A DNA stretch of 33,912 nucleotides from Bacillota bacterium (lineage in GTDB: Bacteria; Bacillota; Sulfobacillia; JAJYWN01; JAJZPE01), in assembly GCA_021811325.1 (NCBI GenBank), contig JAJZPE010000014.1:1-33912 (forward strand), read 5' to 3'. The notes beneath the pieces were generated by a model. The model made no database searches. It was not told the origin of the DNA and was given only the letters and a program-made list of their open reading frames with translations. Both the position numbers and the translations under genes were made by a program. Shown one piece after another: positions 16,316 to 26,458 of this stretch (positions are counted from its first letter, which is position 1; every line of letters starts with the position of its first letter).

Positions 16316-18992
16316 CCGCCGTGGCGCATACCTGCACCTGCACTTTCTCGATGTAAGTGTCGATCACGAAGACCGACCGCTCCGGGAACCGGTAGCTGAG
16401 CCGGACGGTGACGGCCGCGGCCACCTCGAACGTGCCGGGCCTGGCCCAGACGACGCTGAAGACGGGGCCGGGGTCGATGCTCACGGTCTTGCCGTCGCTG
16501 AAGGGCGGGTCGTCGACCTCGGCGGAGACCCTGAACTCGGCAGGTTTTCCGGTGACCCACATCTTCGGGCCGTCGATGACGATCTTGACCCGGGGCTCGC
16601 GGATGGTCTCGGCCTTGAACTCGCGACGGAGCGCGTCGCCGCCCTCGGGGACGGTGACCTCCCACGTCAATTGGCGGATGACGGCGCCGGCCTCATTGAT
16701 TGAGCGGGCCGTGGCCGTATACTTGCCGGGCGCGTAGGTGTGGCTCCGGGTCACGTCGGTATGGGCCGGGTCCAGGTCTTCGGCCCCGGTCCCATCGCCG
16801 AAGTCCCACTCCCACTTCTGGTGGACGGTCCGGCGGGCCACCCGGTGGGTCGTCTTCTTGCTGCGGCGGATGACCGCGATGGTCGGCGGAGGACCGGCCT
16901 TGCCGGTTCCGGGACCGTTGCCGCCTTCGCCCCCGGTGTCGCTGTCTCCGGGGGCACCATCCCCGGGATCGCCGCGGCCCCCGTCGGACGCCGGTCCGGC
17001 GGCGCTTTCGGGGACCCAGGTGATCCGGTAGACGACCTGGGCGGGCGCCTTGGTCCCGGGGTCGAGCACCCGTTCCAGCCCCGGCTCGGCCTTGAACCGC
17101 AGGCCGACCAAGACCCGGCGGCAAGCCCCGCCGAAACTCCCGAGGTCGGCCGATAACGGGCTGGCCGGGCCGGCGCCGTTCAACTCGATTCGTTCCGTGG
17201 TCCCGTCGTCGCTTTCCGCGTAGGCCCAGGCCGCCAGGACCAGACCCGGCTCGCGCCGCGATGGCGGGGACAGCTCGACGACGAGCCGCCCGGGACCCGA
17301 CAACAGGTCGCTCTGGACTTCGAGGTAGGACGGCCGGTTGGCGACGGCCTCCAGCTTCCCCTCGGTCTTCCACGTCCCCGCCCCCGCGGGCACCTTGTCG
17401 CGCGGGCGGACGGGCTTCGGCCTTGCTCCCCCGCCCAACTCGCTCAGGATGAGGTCCTGCACATCTCGCCGTTCCAGGAGCGACGCGGGGTCGGCCGAGG
17501 GCGCCCCGCGGACGACGATGAACGAGTCATTCTCCCGGACCGGCAGGCTCATCGACCGAAGCTCGGTTCGCAGGTCGTTGGCCAACGGCTTGACGGCCCC
17601 GGTCAGGGCCGGCAGCGCGGCCCAGAGGTTCGGCCAGTTCGGGGCGATGGTGACGTAGCGCGGGTCGGGCGGGCCGGCGGCCGTCGCGAAGTCCCCGAGG
17701 TTCTCCAGAGTCAGGCGCCTGGCCGCTTCGCGCTCGTTCCAGAACTTCAGGAAGTAATTGGCCAGGATGACCTCGCCGCGGCCGGGCGCCGCTCCACCGG
17801 CCGGCGGCAGGACGTATTCCTCGGCGGTCAGGCGGGCGGCTGGGGCGGCCCAGGCGTCAAAGTCCAGGAGCTTGGTGGCCGCCAAGCCCTCGACCTGACT
17901 CAGCCGTTCCGCCAAGGCCCGCGCGCCCAGGCTCTCGGCCAGGCGGGTCAGGAGGTCGACGACCAGCCGCTTCAATCCGCCCGATTTGGCCTTCGTCAAG
18001 ACCTCGGTGAGGCCGAGGTCCTTCAGGGTCAGGGGTCTCTTCTCCTGGAACAGGCGGGCGAAGTTATACTCGGCCGCCCGGGCCGCCTCGACCTCGAAGA
18101 AAGCGCGGGTCAAGGATTCGTCTATCTCTGGCGGGCGCCGGGCCAGCTCGGCCAGAGCCGGATAACGGTCGATGGCCGGCGGCGCCTGGGCCCCGGCGAT
18201 GGCCTGGCCAAAGAGCTCCTTTTCCTTGTGGGCCAACCAACTCAGGAAGTCGGGGTAGTTGCCGCCCTCGGAGGAGAACTTGTCGTCGCGATAGTACCTG
18301 GCCACCAACGGCTCATAGACCGAGTAGGCCCGCGTGGCCAGGTAGGCCGCCTCATCGAGGGGCTCCGGGTCGGACGGCCTCTCCCCTGCGGGCAGCCTCC
18401 CGAGTGCCGTCCGGAAGGCCACCTGCCGCTCGAGCTGGGCCGCGAGCCGGAGGGCGGTCGCCGCGAAGGAGCCCCGATTGGGCGGGGCCACCATGATCAG
18501 CGTCCTCACGGGGATGGGAGCTTCCATGACCAGCATCGCCAACCTCGCCGCCAGGCTCGACGGCCCGACGGCGATCAGGTCGACCCGCGTGTCGTCGGCG
18601 GCCTGCGCCTGACGCACGGCGGCGGTTACGTCGGCGGCCTCCAGGACGTAGTCCCCCTCCCCGCCGACGACCACGAGGAGGTCACGACCGTCGGCGTACC
18701 CGCTCGACCGAAGGCACTCGAAGAGCCTGCCGCCAGAGCCCTCGGGGCCCACGTAGACCAGGGGGACGCGGCCGCCGCCCGGACCCGCCGAACCACCGGC
18801 CCGCTCCCCACCGGCCCGCTCCCCACCGGCCCGGCCTCCGCCGGTCCGCTCCCCGCCGGCGTCCTCCCGCGACCCGGCCAGAGCGGCCGCCCCGCCGTTC
18901 ACAGCCAGGACTTCGAGAGCCACCATGACGGCACACGCCAGGGACACCAACCTTCGCCACCGGAACGCGCGCAACCAACCGGACACGCTCAT
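16305..18992 (-). CDS. Secreted/anchored alpha/beta-hydrolase-like protein with C-terminal PKD-type domain
   Basis: N-term signal/TM; APPNRGS motif typical of lipase-like alpha/beta hydrolases; WEWDFGDGTG...HTYAPGKYTATA PKD motif. ATG at 18992 with GGAGGGG RBS. Confidence 0.75.
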   Translation of the reverse strand: MSVSGWLRAFRWRRLVSLACAVMVALEVLAVNGGAAALAGSREDAGGERTGGGRAGGERAGGERAGGSAGPGGGRVPLVYVGPEGSGGRLFECLRSSGYADGRDLLVVVGGEGDYVLEAADVTAAVRQAQAADDTRVDLIAVGPSSLAARLAMLVMEAPIPVRTLIMVAPPNRGSFAATALRLAAQLERQVAFRTALGRLPAGERPSDPEPLDEAAYLATRAYSVYEPLVARYYRDDKFSSEGGNYPDFLSWLAHKEKELFGQAIAGAQAPPAIDRYPALAELARRPPEIDESLTRAFFEVEAARAAEYNFARLFQEKRPLTLKDLGLTEVLTKAKSGGLKRLVVDLLTRLAESLGARALAERLSQVEGLAATKLLDFDAWAAPAARLTAEEYVLPPAGGAAPGRGEVILANYFLKFWNEREAARRLTLENLGDFATAAGPPDPRYVTIAPNWPNLWAALPALTGAVKPLANDLRTELRSMSLPVRENDSFIVVRGAPSADPASLLERRDVQDLILSELGGGARPKPVRPRDKVPAGAGTWKTEGKLEAVANRPSYLEVQSDLLSGPGRLVVELSPPSRREPGLVLAAWAYAESDDGTTERIELNGAGPASPLSADLGSFGGACRRVLVGLRFKAEPGLERVLDPGTKAPAQVVYRITWVPESAAGPASDGGRGDPGDGAPGDSDTGGEGGNGPGTGKAGPPPTIAVIRRSKKTTHRVARRTVHQKWEWDFGDGTGAEDLDPAHTDVTRSHTYAPGKYTATARSINEAGAVIRQLTWEVTVPEGGDALRREFKAETIREPRVKIVIDGPKMWVTGKPAEFRVSAEVDDPPFSDGKTVSIDPGPVFSVVWARPGTFEVAAAVTVRLSYRFPERSVFVIDTYIEKVQVQVCATAATE
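18785..18850 (-). repeat. Low-complexity 15-bp-period tandem repeat encoding GGERA/GGERT units
   Basis: Plus strand ACCGGCCCGCTCCCC-type units repeated; protein GGERTGGGRAGGERAGGERAGG. Confidence 0.7.
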
Positions 18993-19798
18993 TCCCCTCC
19001 GCTCGATGGACTTGCCATGAAACACGGCCGAACGGGAGACGCGGTATCGCCGACGACCATCTCGCCCTGCGTCCACCACCCGTGGTTGGCGACGATGAGA
19101 CGAGAGACCGGGACCCGCCCGGCGAGGGCTTCCTCCATCACCCGGCGCCATTCGTCGCCGGGTTCGATGACCCGGACCGTCCCTCCGTCGTTCACCCATA
19201 GGCGGGCGTAGCTCTCGCCCGGGCGCAGCGTGAGCTGGTTTCCGAGGTGTTCGATGACGGCCGCCCCGGCGGCCTCGATCGACAGCAGGGCGAGCGGGCC
19301 GCTGACGAGCCGCTTGGACGGGTCGATGGACCCGAGGTCACCAAGCCGGCGGCTCAGGCCGAGCGACCGGCCCAGGTCGAAGCGCCAGGGCAGGCGGCGG
19401 ACCGCCAGCAACCCCTCGCCGAGTGGCACGTCGAAGTCCTCGGCCAGGTAGCGGACGAGGGCCCGGTAACGCCCTCGCGGCACGAGTCCCCGGCGCGCCA
19501 CGACCAGCCTTCGCCGGTCGGCGTCGATGGTCACTTCGGGGCCCGGCGCCAGACCCGGCACGATGGCCGCTTGCAAGACCCGGTTGTCCGTCTCGGTGAT
19601 TGTGAGGAGCAGGAACCGCGCGGAGTCAGGCCGCCCCGCTCGGCACCCGGCACCTTCGGACAGAGCCGCGACCGCCCAGGCCGCGGCGAGGCAGACGGCG
19701 GCAACGATGACAACGGCAACGACGGCCAGCGTCCTCCGGACCGCGGCCGACCGCGGGTCTCCTTCCCCGTTCGGCCCGTAAGGGAACCAGAAAGACAC
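18989..19798 (-). CDS. Single-TM-anchored hypothetical envelope protein (possibly divergent LytR-CpsA-Psr-like)
   Basis: TM segment TLAVVAVVIVAAVCLAAAWAVAAL; ARFLLLTITETDNRVLQAAIVPG...LTLRPGESYARLWV vaguely LCP-like; ATGA overlap with downstream gene; GTG start after GGGGG. Confidence 0.6.
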   Translation of the reverse strand: MSFWFPYGPNGEGDPRSAAVRRTLAVVAVVIVAAVCLAAAWAVAALSEGAGCRAGRPDSARFLLLTITETDNRVLQAAIVPGLAPGPEVTIDADRRRLVVARRGLVPRGRYRALVRYLAEDFDVPLGEGLLAVRRLPWRFDLGRSLGLSRRLGDLGSIDPSKRLVSGPLALLSIEAAGAAVIEHLGNQLTLRPGESYARLWVNDGGTVRVIEPGDEWRRVMEEALAGRVPVSRLIVANHGWWTQGEMVVGDTASPVRPCFMASPSSGGE

Positions 19799-19943
19799 GG
19801 CGATCCCCCTCTCGAAAAGACGGCCGGCAGCTTTCGGTGGGCCTCGCCGATTCCCTTCCGCCCCGAATCCCTGTCGAACGAAAAGGCCGTGGCCCGGGTT
19901 TCCACCCGGACCGGGGCCGAAAGCAAAGCCCCGCGCGCCATGG

Positions 19944-21383
19944 TTGGCAGCGGGGCCCATCTTCTCCCGAACCTTGGGTCATGGTATACTGGTCGTGGCT
20001 ATCGCCGGAAAAGAGGCACCACTGTTGGCTTTGACGCAGCGTAAGATTCGCCAAGACATCTTCCGCATGGTCTGGCCGGCGACCATGGAGAGCGTCCTTC
20101 AGTTCACCGTGGGCATCGTCGCCACGGCCATGGTCGGCCGGCTCGGAGCCGTTTCCATCGGCGCCGTCGGGCTGAGCCAGCGCCTCTTGCAGACGGTCTG
20201 GGCGCTCTCGCAGGCGGTGACCGTCGGCGCGACGGTCCTCGTCGCCCAGGCCTACGGCGCCGGCAGGCGGGACGCCGCCGGCCGTTCGGCCAGGCAATCA
20301 CTGCTCGTCGCCCTGTTCGGCAGCGCCGCCTTCACCCTGGCCGTCCTGGCCGGGCCAAGCCGGCTGCTCGGCCTGTTCCATCCGACCGCCGACGTCCTCG
20401 GCGTGGCCGTCGGCTACCTGCGCATCGTCGCCTGGGGCGTGCCCTTCACCATGCTCATGCTGGTCATCGGGAGCATCATGCGGGGCGCCGGCGATACCCG
20501 TACGCCGCTTTCCATCGCCATCCTCGTCAACGTGGTCAACGTCGCCGGCAACTACCTCTTGATTTTCGGCCATCTGGGCTTCCCGGCCCTGGGCGTGCGC
20601 GGTTCGGCCGTGGCCACCCTGGTGGCCCAGGCGACGGGCGTCCTCGTCGCCGGCTACCTGCTCTTCACGCCGGGACCGCGCTTCGGCCTCAGGTTCTGCG
20701 CCTCGTGGCGCCCGGACGTCGCCGAGTTCCGCCGCCTCCTCGGCATCGGCGTCCCGGCCGCCGCTGAGTCGCTGGCCTGGCAGTTCGCGGCCGTCCTCCT
20801 GACCATCCTGATCGTCAGTTTCGGCACCGTCGCCCTGGCCGCCCACACTCTGGGCATCCAGGCCGAAGGCCTGTCCTACATGCCCGCCGCGGGCTTCGCC
20901 ATCGCCTCGACGACGCTGGTCGGCCAGAGCCTCGGGGCGCGCGACCCCGGCCTCGCCCGGCGCTACACGGCGGAGACCGCCCGCTGGGCCGGGTACATGA
21001 CCCTCATGACCACGGCGGCCCTGGTCTTCTTCCCGGCCACGGTGATGGGCTTTCTGACCAACGATCAGGCGGTCGTCGGGCTGGGGGCCAAGTACCTGAG
21101 GTTGATGGGCCTGGCCCAACTGCCACAGCAGCTCGGCGGCGTCCTCAACGGGGCCCTGCGCGGCTCGGGCGACACGCGGAGCCCGATGCTCATTGCCTTC
21201 GCCGGGCTGTGGCTGATCCGCCTGCCCCTCGCCTTTCTCCTCGGCCGTCACTTCGGCCTGGGGATCATCGGCGTGTGGGTGGCCATGACCCTCGACCTCT
21301 TCGTCCGCTATGGCCTTATCCACCTGACCTACGTCCGGCGCCAGCGGGGCTTCGCCTCACGGGCCGCCGATCTCGGTCAGTAG
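19944..21383 (+). CDS. MATE family efflux transporter
   Basis: MVWPATMESVLQFTVGIVATAMVGRLGAVSIGAVGLSQRL, IMRGAGDTRTPL, LRGSGDTRSPM; true start uncertain (GTG ~19997 or TTG ~20024 also possible). Confidence 0.93.
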   Translation: MAAGPIFSRTLGHGILVVAIAGKEAPLLALTQRKIRQDIFRMVWPATMESVLQFTVGIVATAMVGRLGAVSIGAVGLSQRLLQTVWALSQAVTVGATVLVAQAYGAGRRDAAGRSARQSLLVALFGSAAFTLAVLAGPSRLLGLFHPTADVLGVAVGYLRIVAWGVPFTMLMLVIGSIMRGAGDTRTPLSIAILVNVVNVAGNYLLIFGHLGFPALGVRGSAVATLVAQATGVLVAGYLLFTPGPRFGLRFCASWRPDVAEFRRLLGIGVPAAAESLAWQFAAVLLTILIVSFGTVALAAHTLGIQAEGLSYMPAAGFAIASTTLVGQSLGARDPGLARRYTAETARWAGYMTLMTTAALVFFPATVMGFLTNDQAVVGLGAKYLRLMGLAQLPQQLGGVLNGALRGSGDTRSPMLIAFAGLWLIRLPLAFLLGRHFGLGIIGVWVAMTLDLFVRYGLIHLTYVRRQRGFASRAADLGQ

Positions 21384-22310
21384 GTCCTTGGCCGGCTGGT
21401 AGTCCGGGTTGACCGCCAAGGCCTGTTTGAGGGCGACCTTGGCTTGGTCGCGCCGGTCCGTCCGGACGTAGATGATGGCCAGGTTGTAGTAGGCCGCCGC
21501 GTTCTCCGGGTTGCCGGACACAGAGGCCTGATAGAGCCGCTCGGCCGTGCCGTAATCCCCGGCTTCGGCGGCCTTGTTGGCGCCCATGAAGTCGTAGAAC
21601 CACTTGGAGCGCGGTGGGTGCAGCGAGAAGGCGACCGCCCCGGCGAAGACGGCGACGATGAGGACCGAGGCCAGGGCCTTGCGCCACGGGCGTTCGGCGG
21701 TCCGCGGCGCCACTATGTAACTGGTCCCGAGCCCACCGAGGAGCCCACCGACGTGGGCATAATTGTCGATGCCCGGGTTGACGAGTCCGAAGCCCAGGTT
21801 GATCAGGAGGGGCGGAAGGATGGATGACCACACGCCGCGTCCGATCCGTCGCCGGTTGGCGATGGCGAAGTAGACAAAGGCCCCGAAGAGCCCGAAGATG
21901 GCTCCCGAGGCCCCCACGGAAAGGCTCGGGCTGAAGATGAGGCTGGTCACCGTGGAGATGACCCCGGCGACCAGATAGATGGCGAGGAAACGGCCGCGGC
22001 CGAAGAGATACTCGACCCCGACCCCCAGGCTATAAAGGGCGTAGGTGTTGAGCAGCAGGTGGACCAGGCCGGCGTGGAGGAAGATCGGCGTCACCAGCCG
22101 CCAATACTGGCCGGACCAGATGAGCACGTCGTACTTTGCCCCGAAACGGATGAGGGCCTGCGGGTCGCCCCGGCCGGCGATGTCCGTCACCGCCCAGACG
22201 ATGACGTTCACGGCCATCAGGGCGTAGGTCAGGAGCGGCCTGGGCGCGGGCCAGCGGGCGGGCGCGGGCGTGGGCTCGGGCGGCCGGCCGTCCTCCGGGT
22301 AGTCGCTCAT
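21357..22310 (-). CDS. Rhomboid family intramembrane serine protease with C-terminal TPR
   Basis: GASGAIFGLFGA catalytic Ser motif, NYAHVGGLLGG catalytic His, HAGLVHLLLNTYAL; C-term AAYYNLAIIYVRTDRRDQAKVALKQALAVNPDYQPA TPR. Confidence 0.93.
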   Translation of the reverse strand: MSDYPEDGRPPEPTPAPARWPAPRPLLTYALMAVNVIVWAVTDIAGRGDPQALIRFGAKYDVLIWSGQYWRLVTPIFLHAGLVHLLLNTYALYSLGVGVEYLFGRGRFLAIYLVAGVISTVTSLIFSPSLSVGASGAIFGLFGAFVYFAIANRRRIGRGVWSSILPPLLINLGFGLVNPGIDNYAHVGGLLGGLGTSYIVAPRTAERPWRKALASVLIVAVFAGAVAFSLHPPRSKWFYDFMGANKAAEAGDYGTAERLYQASVSGNPENAAAYYNLAIIYVRTDRRDQAKVALKQALAVNPDYQPAKDLLTEIGGP

Positions 22311-23242
22311 CCTTCGCCGACTATCCGGATCTCCGGGGCCAGGTCCACGTCGAACCTGGCGCGGACCGCCGCCCGGATGCGTTCGATGAGTTCCATCACG
22401 TCGGCCGCGGTAGCCTCGCCGCGGTTGACGATGAAGCCGGCGTGCTTCTCGGAGACCTGGGCGCCGCCGACCCTCGCCCCGCGCATCCCGGCCTCGGTGA
22501 TCAGCGGGCCGACGTGATGGCCCTGCGGGCGCCTGAAGACGCTCCCGGCGCTGGGCCACTCGAGGGGCTGCTTCTCGGCGCGGAGGCGGTCGAACTCGGC
22601 CATCCGGGCCTCGATGGCCGAACGCTCTCCAGGCCGCAAGGCCAGCTCCGCGCGCAGCGCGAGGAGGCCGCCGCCCTGCAGGGCGCTGTGCCGGTGGCTG
22701 AAGTCCAGGTCGCCCTTGGACAGCCAGGCACGGGTGCCGTCGGGCCGCATCACCTCGACCCGCTCGACGACGTCCTTCATCTCGCCGTCGTAAGCCCCGG
22801 CGTTCATCACCAGGGCGCCGCCCAAGGAACCCGGGATGCCGCAGGCGAAGGCCAGACCGTCCAGACCGCGCGAGGCGGCCAGCTTCGAGAGTTCGACCAG
22901 GGCCAGGCCGGCCCCGGCGCTGATGGTCCCGTCGTTGACGTCGGCCCGGTCGAGGCCCCGCCCGACGCGGACGACCAGCCCGCGGAGGCCCTGGTCGCGA
23001 ACGAGCAGGTTGGTCCCGCGGCCGATGACCGTCAGCGGCACCGCAGCCTTGTCGGCCCAGAGGAGGAGCCGGCGGAGGGAGTCCTCGTCGCCGGGCGTGG
23101 CCAGGATGTCGGCCGGCCCGCCGATGTGGAACGAGGTGTGCTCGCTCATCGGGGCGTCGACGACGAGGTCGAGCCCGGGGAGCATCTCCCTGAGCTTCTC
23201 GGCCAGTTCCGCGCGGCGCCCGCGGTTGTACATCTGGGCCAC
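22307..23242 (-). CDS. murB: UDP-N-acetylmuramate dehydrogenase
   Basis: NTSFHIGGPA-like TSFHIGGPADIL, VIGRGTNLLV, GIPGSLGGALVMNAGAYDGEMKDVV, SAGSVFRRP, ISEKHAGFIVN-like; GTG start. Confidence 0.96.
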   Translation of the reverse strand: MAQMYNRGRRAELAEKLREMLPGLDLVVDAPMSEHTSFHIGGPADILATPGDEDSLRRLLLWADKAAVPLTVIGRGTNLLVRDQGLRGLVVRVGRGLDRADVNDGTISAGAGLALVELSKLAASRGLDGLAFACGIPGSLGGALVMNAGAYDGEMKDVVERVEVMRPDGTRAWLSKGDLDFSHRHSALQGGGLLALRAELALRPGERSAIEARMAEFDRLRAEKQPLEWPSAGSVFRRPQGHHVGPLITEAGMRGARVGGAQVSEKHAGFIVNRGEATAADVMELIERIRAAVRARFDVDLAPEIRIVGEG

Positions 23243-23322
23243 TGTCCCTTCCCCTTTCGTCGATGCCGTCCCCACGTGCGCCCGGCGCCACATCCCAGAC
23301 CGCATCCCGGAGGCGACCGTTC

Positions 23323-23868
23323 TTGCTGACCAGAGACCAGTTTCGCAAGGTCTACGAACGCCTCGACCAGGTGACCCCGCTCCGCGAGGACTGCGGCCTC
23401 CTGTGTAGCCGCCAGTGCTGCGCCGAGTGGGAGAAGGGGGCCGGCATGTACCTCCTGCCCGGGGAGGAGGTCATGTTCACCCGCGACGAGGACTGGCTGC
23501 GCTGGGAGGTCCACTCGACCGACGAGTACGAGTTCTGCCCGGCGTGGCACGGTGACTTCTTCTTCGTCGCCTGCACGAAGCCCTGCCCGCGCGACCGCCG
23601 GCCGTTCGCCTGCAGGACGTTCCCTCTCGCCCCATATCTTACTCCAGACGGCCGACTGACCATCCTCTTCGACGACAACGGCATCCTGATTTGCCCGCTG
23701 GTCCGGGAAGGCCGCCTGGAGCGGCTCGACCCCCGCTTCGTCAAGGCCGCCCGGCAGGCCTGGGAGATTCTCCTCACCGATGGCCTCATCCGGGCCGATG
23801 TCGAATGGCAATCGCGTCAACGTGACGTCACCGGCTCGGGCTGGACGCGCCTCTTTCGCGGGTTGTAG
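23323..23868 (+). CDS. YkgJ-like cysteine-rich putative metal-cluster protein
   Basis: CGLLCSRQCC, CPAW, CTKPCPRDRRPFACRTFPLAPY; TTG start with GGAGG RBS (track ORF starts 23263). Confidence 0.72.
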   Translation: MLTRDQFRKVYERLDQVTPLREDCGLLCSRQCCAEWEKGAGMYLLPGEEVMFTRDEDWLRWEVHSTDEYEFCPAWHGDFFFVACTKPCPRDRRPFACRTFPLAPYLTPDGRLTILFDDNGILICPLVREGRLERLDPRFVKAARQAWEILLTDGLIRADVEWQSRQRDVTGSGWTRLFRGL

Positions 23869-23971
23869 GCCCTTCGCAGCCCGAGATGACGATCAAGGGC
23901 AGCCACGGCGCCATGCCGGGCTGCCCCATTTTCATGCTCTCCCCCGCGCTCCTTCTCGAGGCGGGCTCGCC

Positions 23972-25207
23972 TCAGCGCGTGCCCCCCGCGGCCTTGGCCG
24001 TATCGCCCGCCTGGGTGACCGGCGTGGCTGCCGACCGGGGCGCCACGCCCGTCGACCGCCCGCCCGCCGGGGCCTGAGCCCGCCCGGCTCTGACCGTCTT
24101 GAACAGAGCCAGCATCTGCTCCTCGGTCTCGGCCTTGAGGAGCTTCGGTTCGACGTCGATGACCGAGTCGATGAGGGCCCGGATGATGGCCTGCGGGTCG
24201 AGACGTCGCTTGCCGACCCGGGTGGCCTGGGAGACCTTCTTCAGCCACTCGGTCTGATCGGCGTAGAGGGTGAGGACCGAGACGACCTTCGCCCTCAGCT
24301 TCGGGCCGGCCTGGGCCGGCGGGACGGGGAGCTGGGCGGGTTTGGTCGAGACGAAGGCGACGACCGGCTTGGCGGCGGCCTGCGCCGTCTCGCCTTGAGC
24401 TGCGGCCGCCTGGCCTTGGATGGCGGCCGCTCCGCCCGAGCGGGCCTGGGCCTGGGCCTGGGTCGGGGCCGGGGCCCCCGCCGCGCCGCCAGCCGCCGGT
24501 TGCGGCCGGGTCTTGGCCAGCTGCCGCGAGTCCTGCCACCCGTCGCGGGCCAGCTGCAGGATCTGCGGCTCCATCCGCGCCTTCGGGTTGGAGACCACCT
24601 GGCTGTACCACTGGACGGCCTTGGCCGGGTTGCCCGTGCGGCGATAGAGCTCGCCGATGAGGTAGGTCAGGGCGATCTCGCTCATCTTCCCGATGGGCAT
24701 GGGCTCGCTGTTGAAGGCCTTGTCGTAGGCGTCGAGGGCCTTCTGGACGAACTCGACTTCCCGGGCGTCCTGCTCCGACCGGTAAAGCCAGGCTATCCTC
24801 AGATAGAGGCTGGCGAAGACGCTGTCCTTGGCCCCCCGCATCTCGGCGCACCTGACCGCCCGCTCGTAGGCGGCGATGCCCTTCTTCACGTCCCGCTCAC
24901 CGCTGAAGTCGATGCCGGCGTAACCCAGCTCGGCCAGACCGTTGGCCAGCTTCTCCCGGTCTTCCGGACTGACCTCGGCGAAGGTCGTGTCGGCGGCGGC
25001 GTACCCGCAGTGCGGGCAGACGAAGATGCTATATAGGTTTGGGTTGACGTTCTGATAAATTACGCAAAAGTCGGTGTCACGTCGGCTGACTATGCACATC
25101 GACCGGCGGACCTTGCGGGCCGTGAACTTCTTCTGACAAACGGGACAGGTCTCTTCTTGATCATAGAATAGCTTGTCGTTGGCCAAAAGGTGCTTCCCCT
25201 CCCCCAA
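23972..25207 (-). CDS. DUF2225 family protein with TPR-like region and Ala/Gln-rich C-terminal extension
   Basis: CPVCQKKFTARKVRRSMCIVSRRDTDFCVIYQNVNPNLYSIFVCPHCGYAA is typical of DUF2225; followed by Q/A-rich linker and an extra globular tail. Confidence 0.85.
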   Translation of the reverse strand: MGEGKHLLANDKLFYDQEETCPVCQKKFTARKVRRSMCIVSRRDTDFCVIYQNVNPNLYSIFVCPHCGYAAADTTFAEVSPEDREKLANGLAELGYAGIDFSGERDVKKGIAAYERAVRCAEMRGAKDSVFASLYLRIAWLYRSEQDAREVEFVQKALDAYDKAFNSEPMPIGKMSEIALTYLIGELYRRTGNPAKAVQWYSQVVSNPKARMEPQILQLARDGWQDSRQLAKTRPQPAAGGAAGAPAPTQAQAQARSGGAAAIQGQAAAAQGETAQAAAKPVVAFVSTKPAQLPVPPAQAGPKLRAKVVSVLTLYADQTEWLKKVSQATRVGKRRLDPQAIIRALIDSVIDVEPKLLKAETEEQMLALFKTVRAGRAQAPAGGRSTGVAPRSAATPVTQAGDTAKAAGGTR

Positions 25208-25459
25208 ATGCCTGCTCCGATAGTATTATCGACAGAACGGGCGGCCGGCGTTAGACCGCCCCACCCCTCTTACGCTGGGGTTTGACATTTTGAAGAAGGG
25301 TGTTCAAAACCCGGACACTCGGCGGGCCGCGCGGCGGGACTTCGAACAAGAGCCCCCGGCGAGGTCCCGGAAAAAGCGCAGGGGCGAGGTCGGCTGGACC
25401 CCACCCCTGGGGTGAGAGGGGCGCTGGTGACTCATGGGAGCGGCGGGGGCTGATTGCGG

Positions 25460-26454
<995 letters not shown>

Positions 26455-26458
<4 letters not shown>

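Noticed and set aside
25403-25420. CACCCC-T-GGGGTG palindrome downstream of oppF
   Set aside because: Could be part of a terminator but no T-run follows on the minus strand; too short to call.
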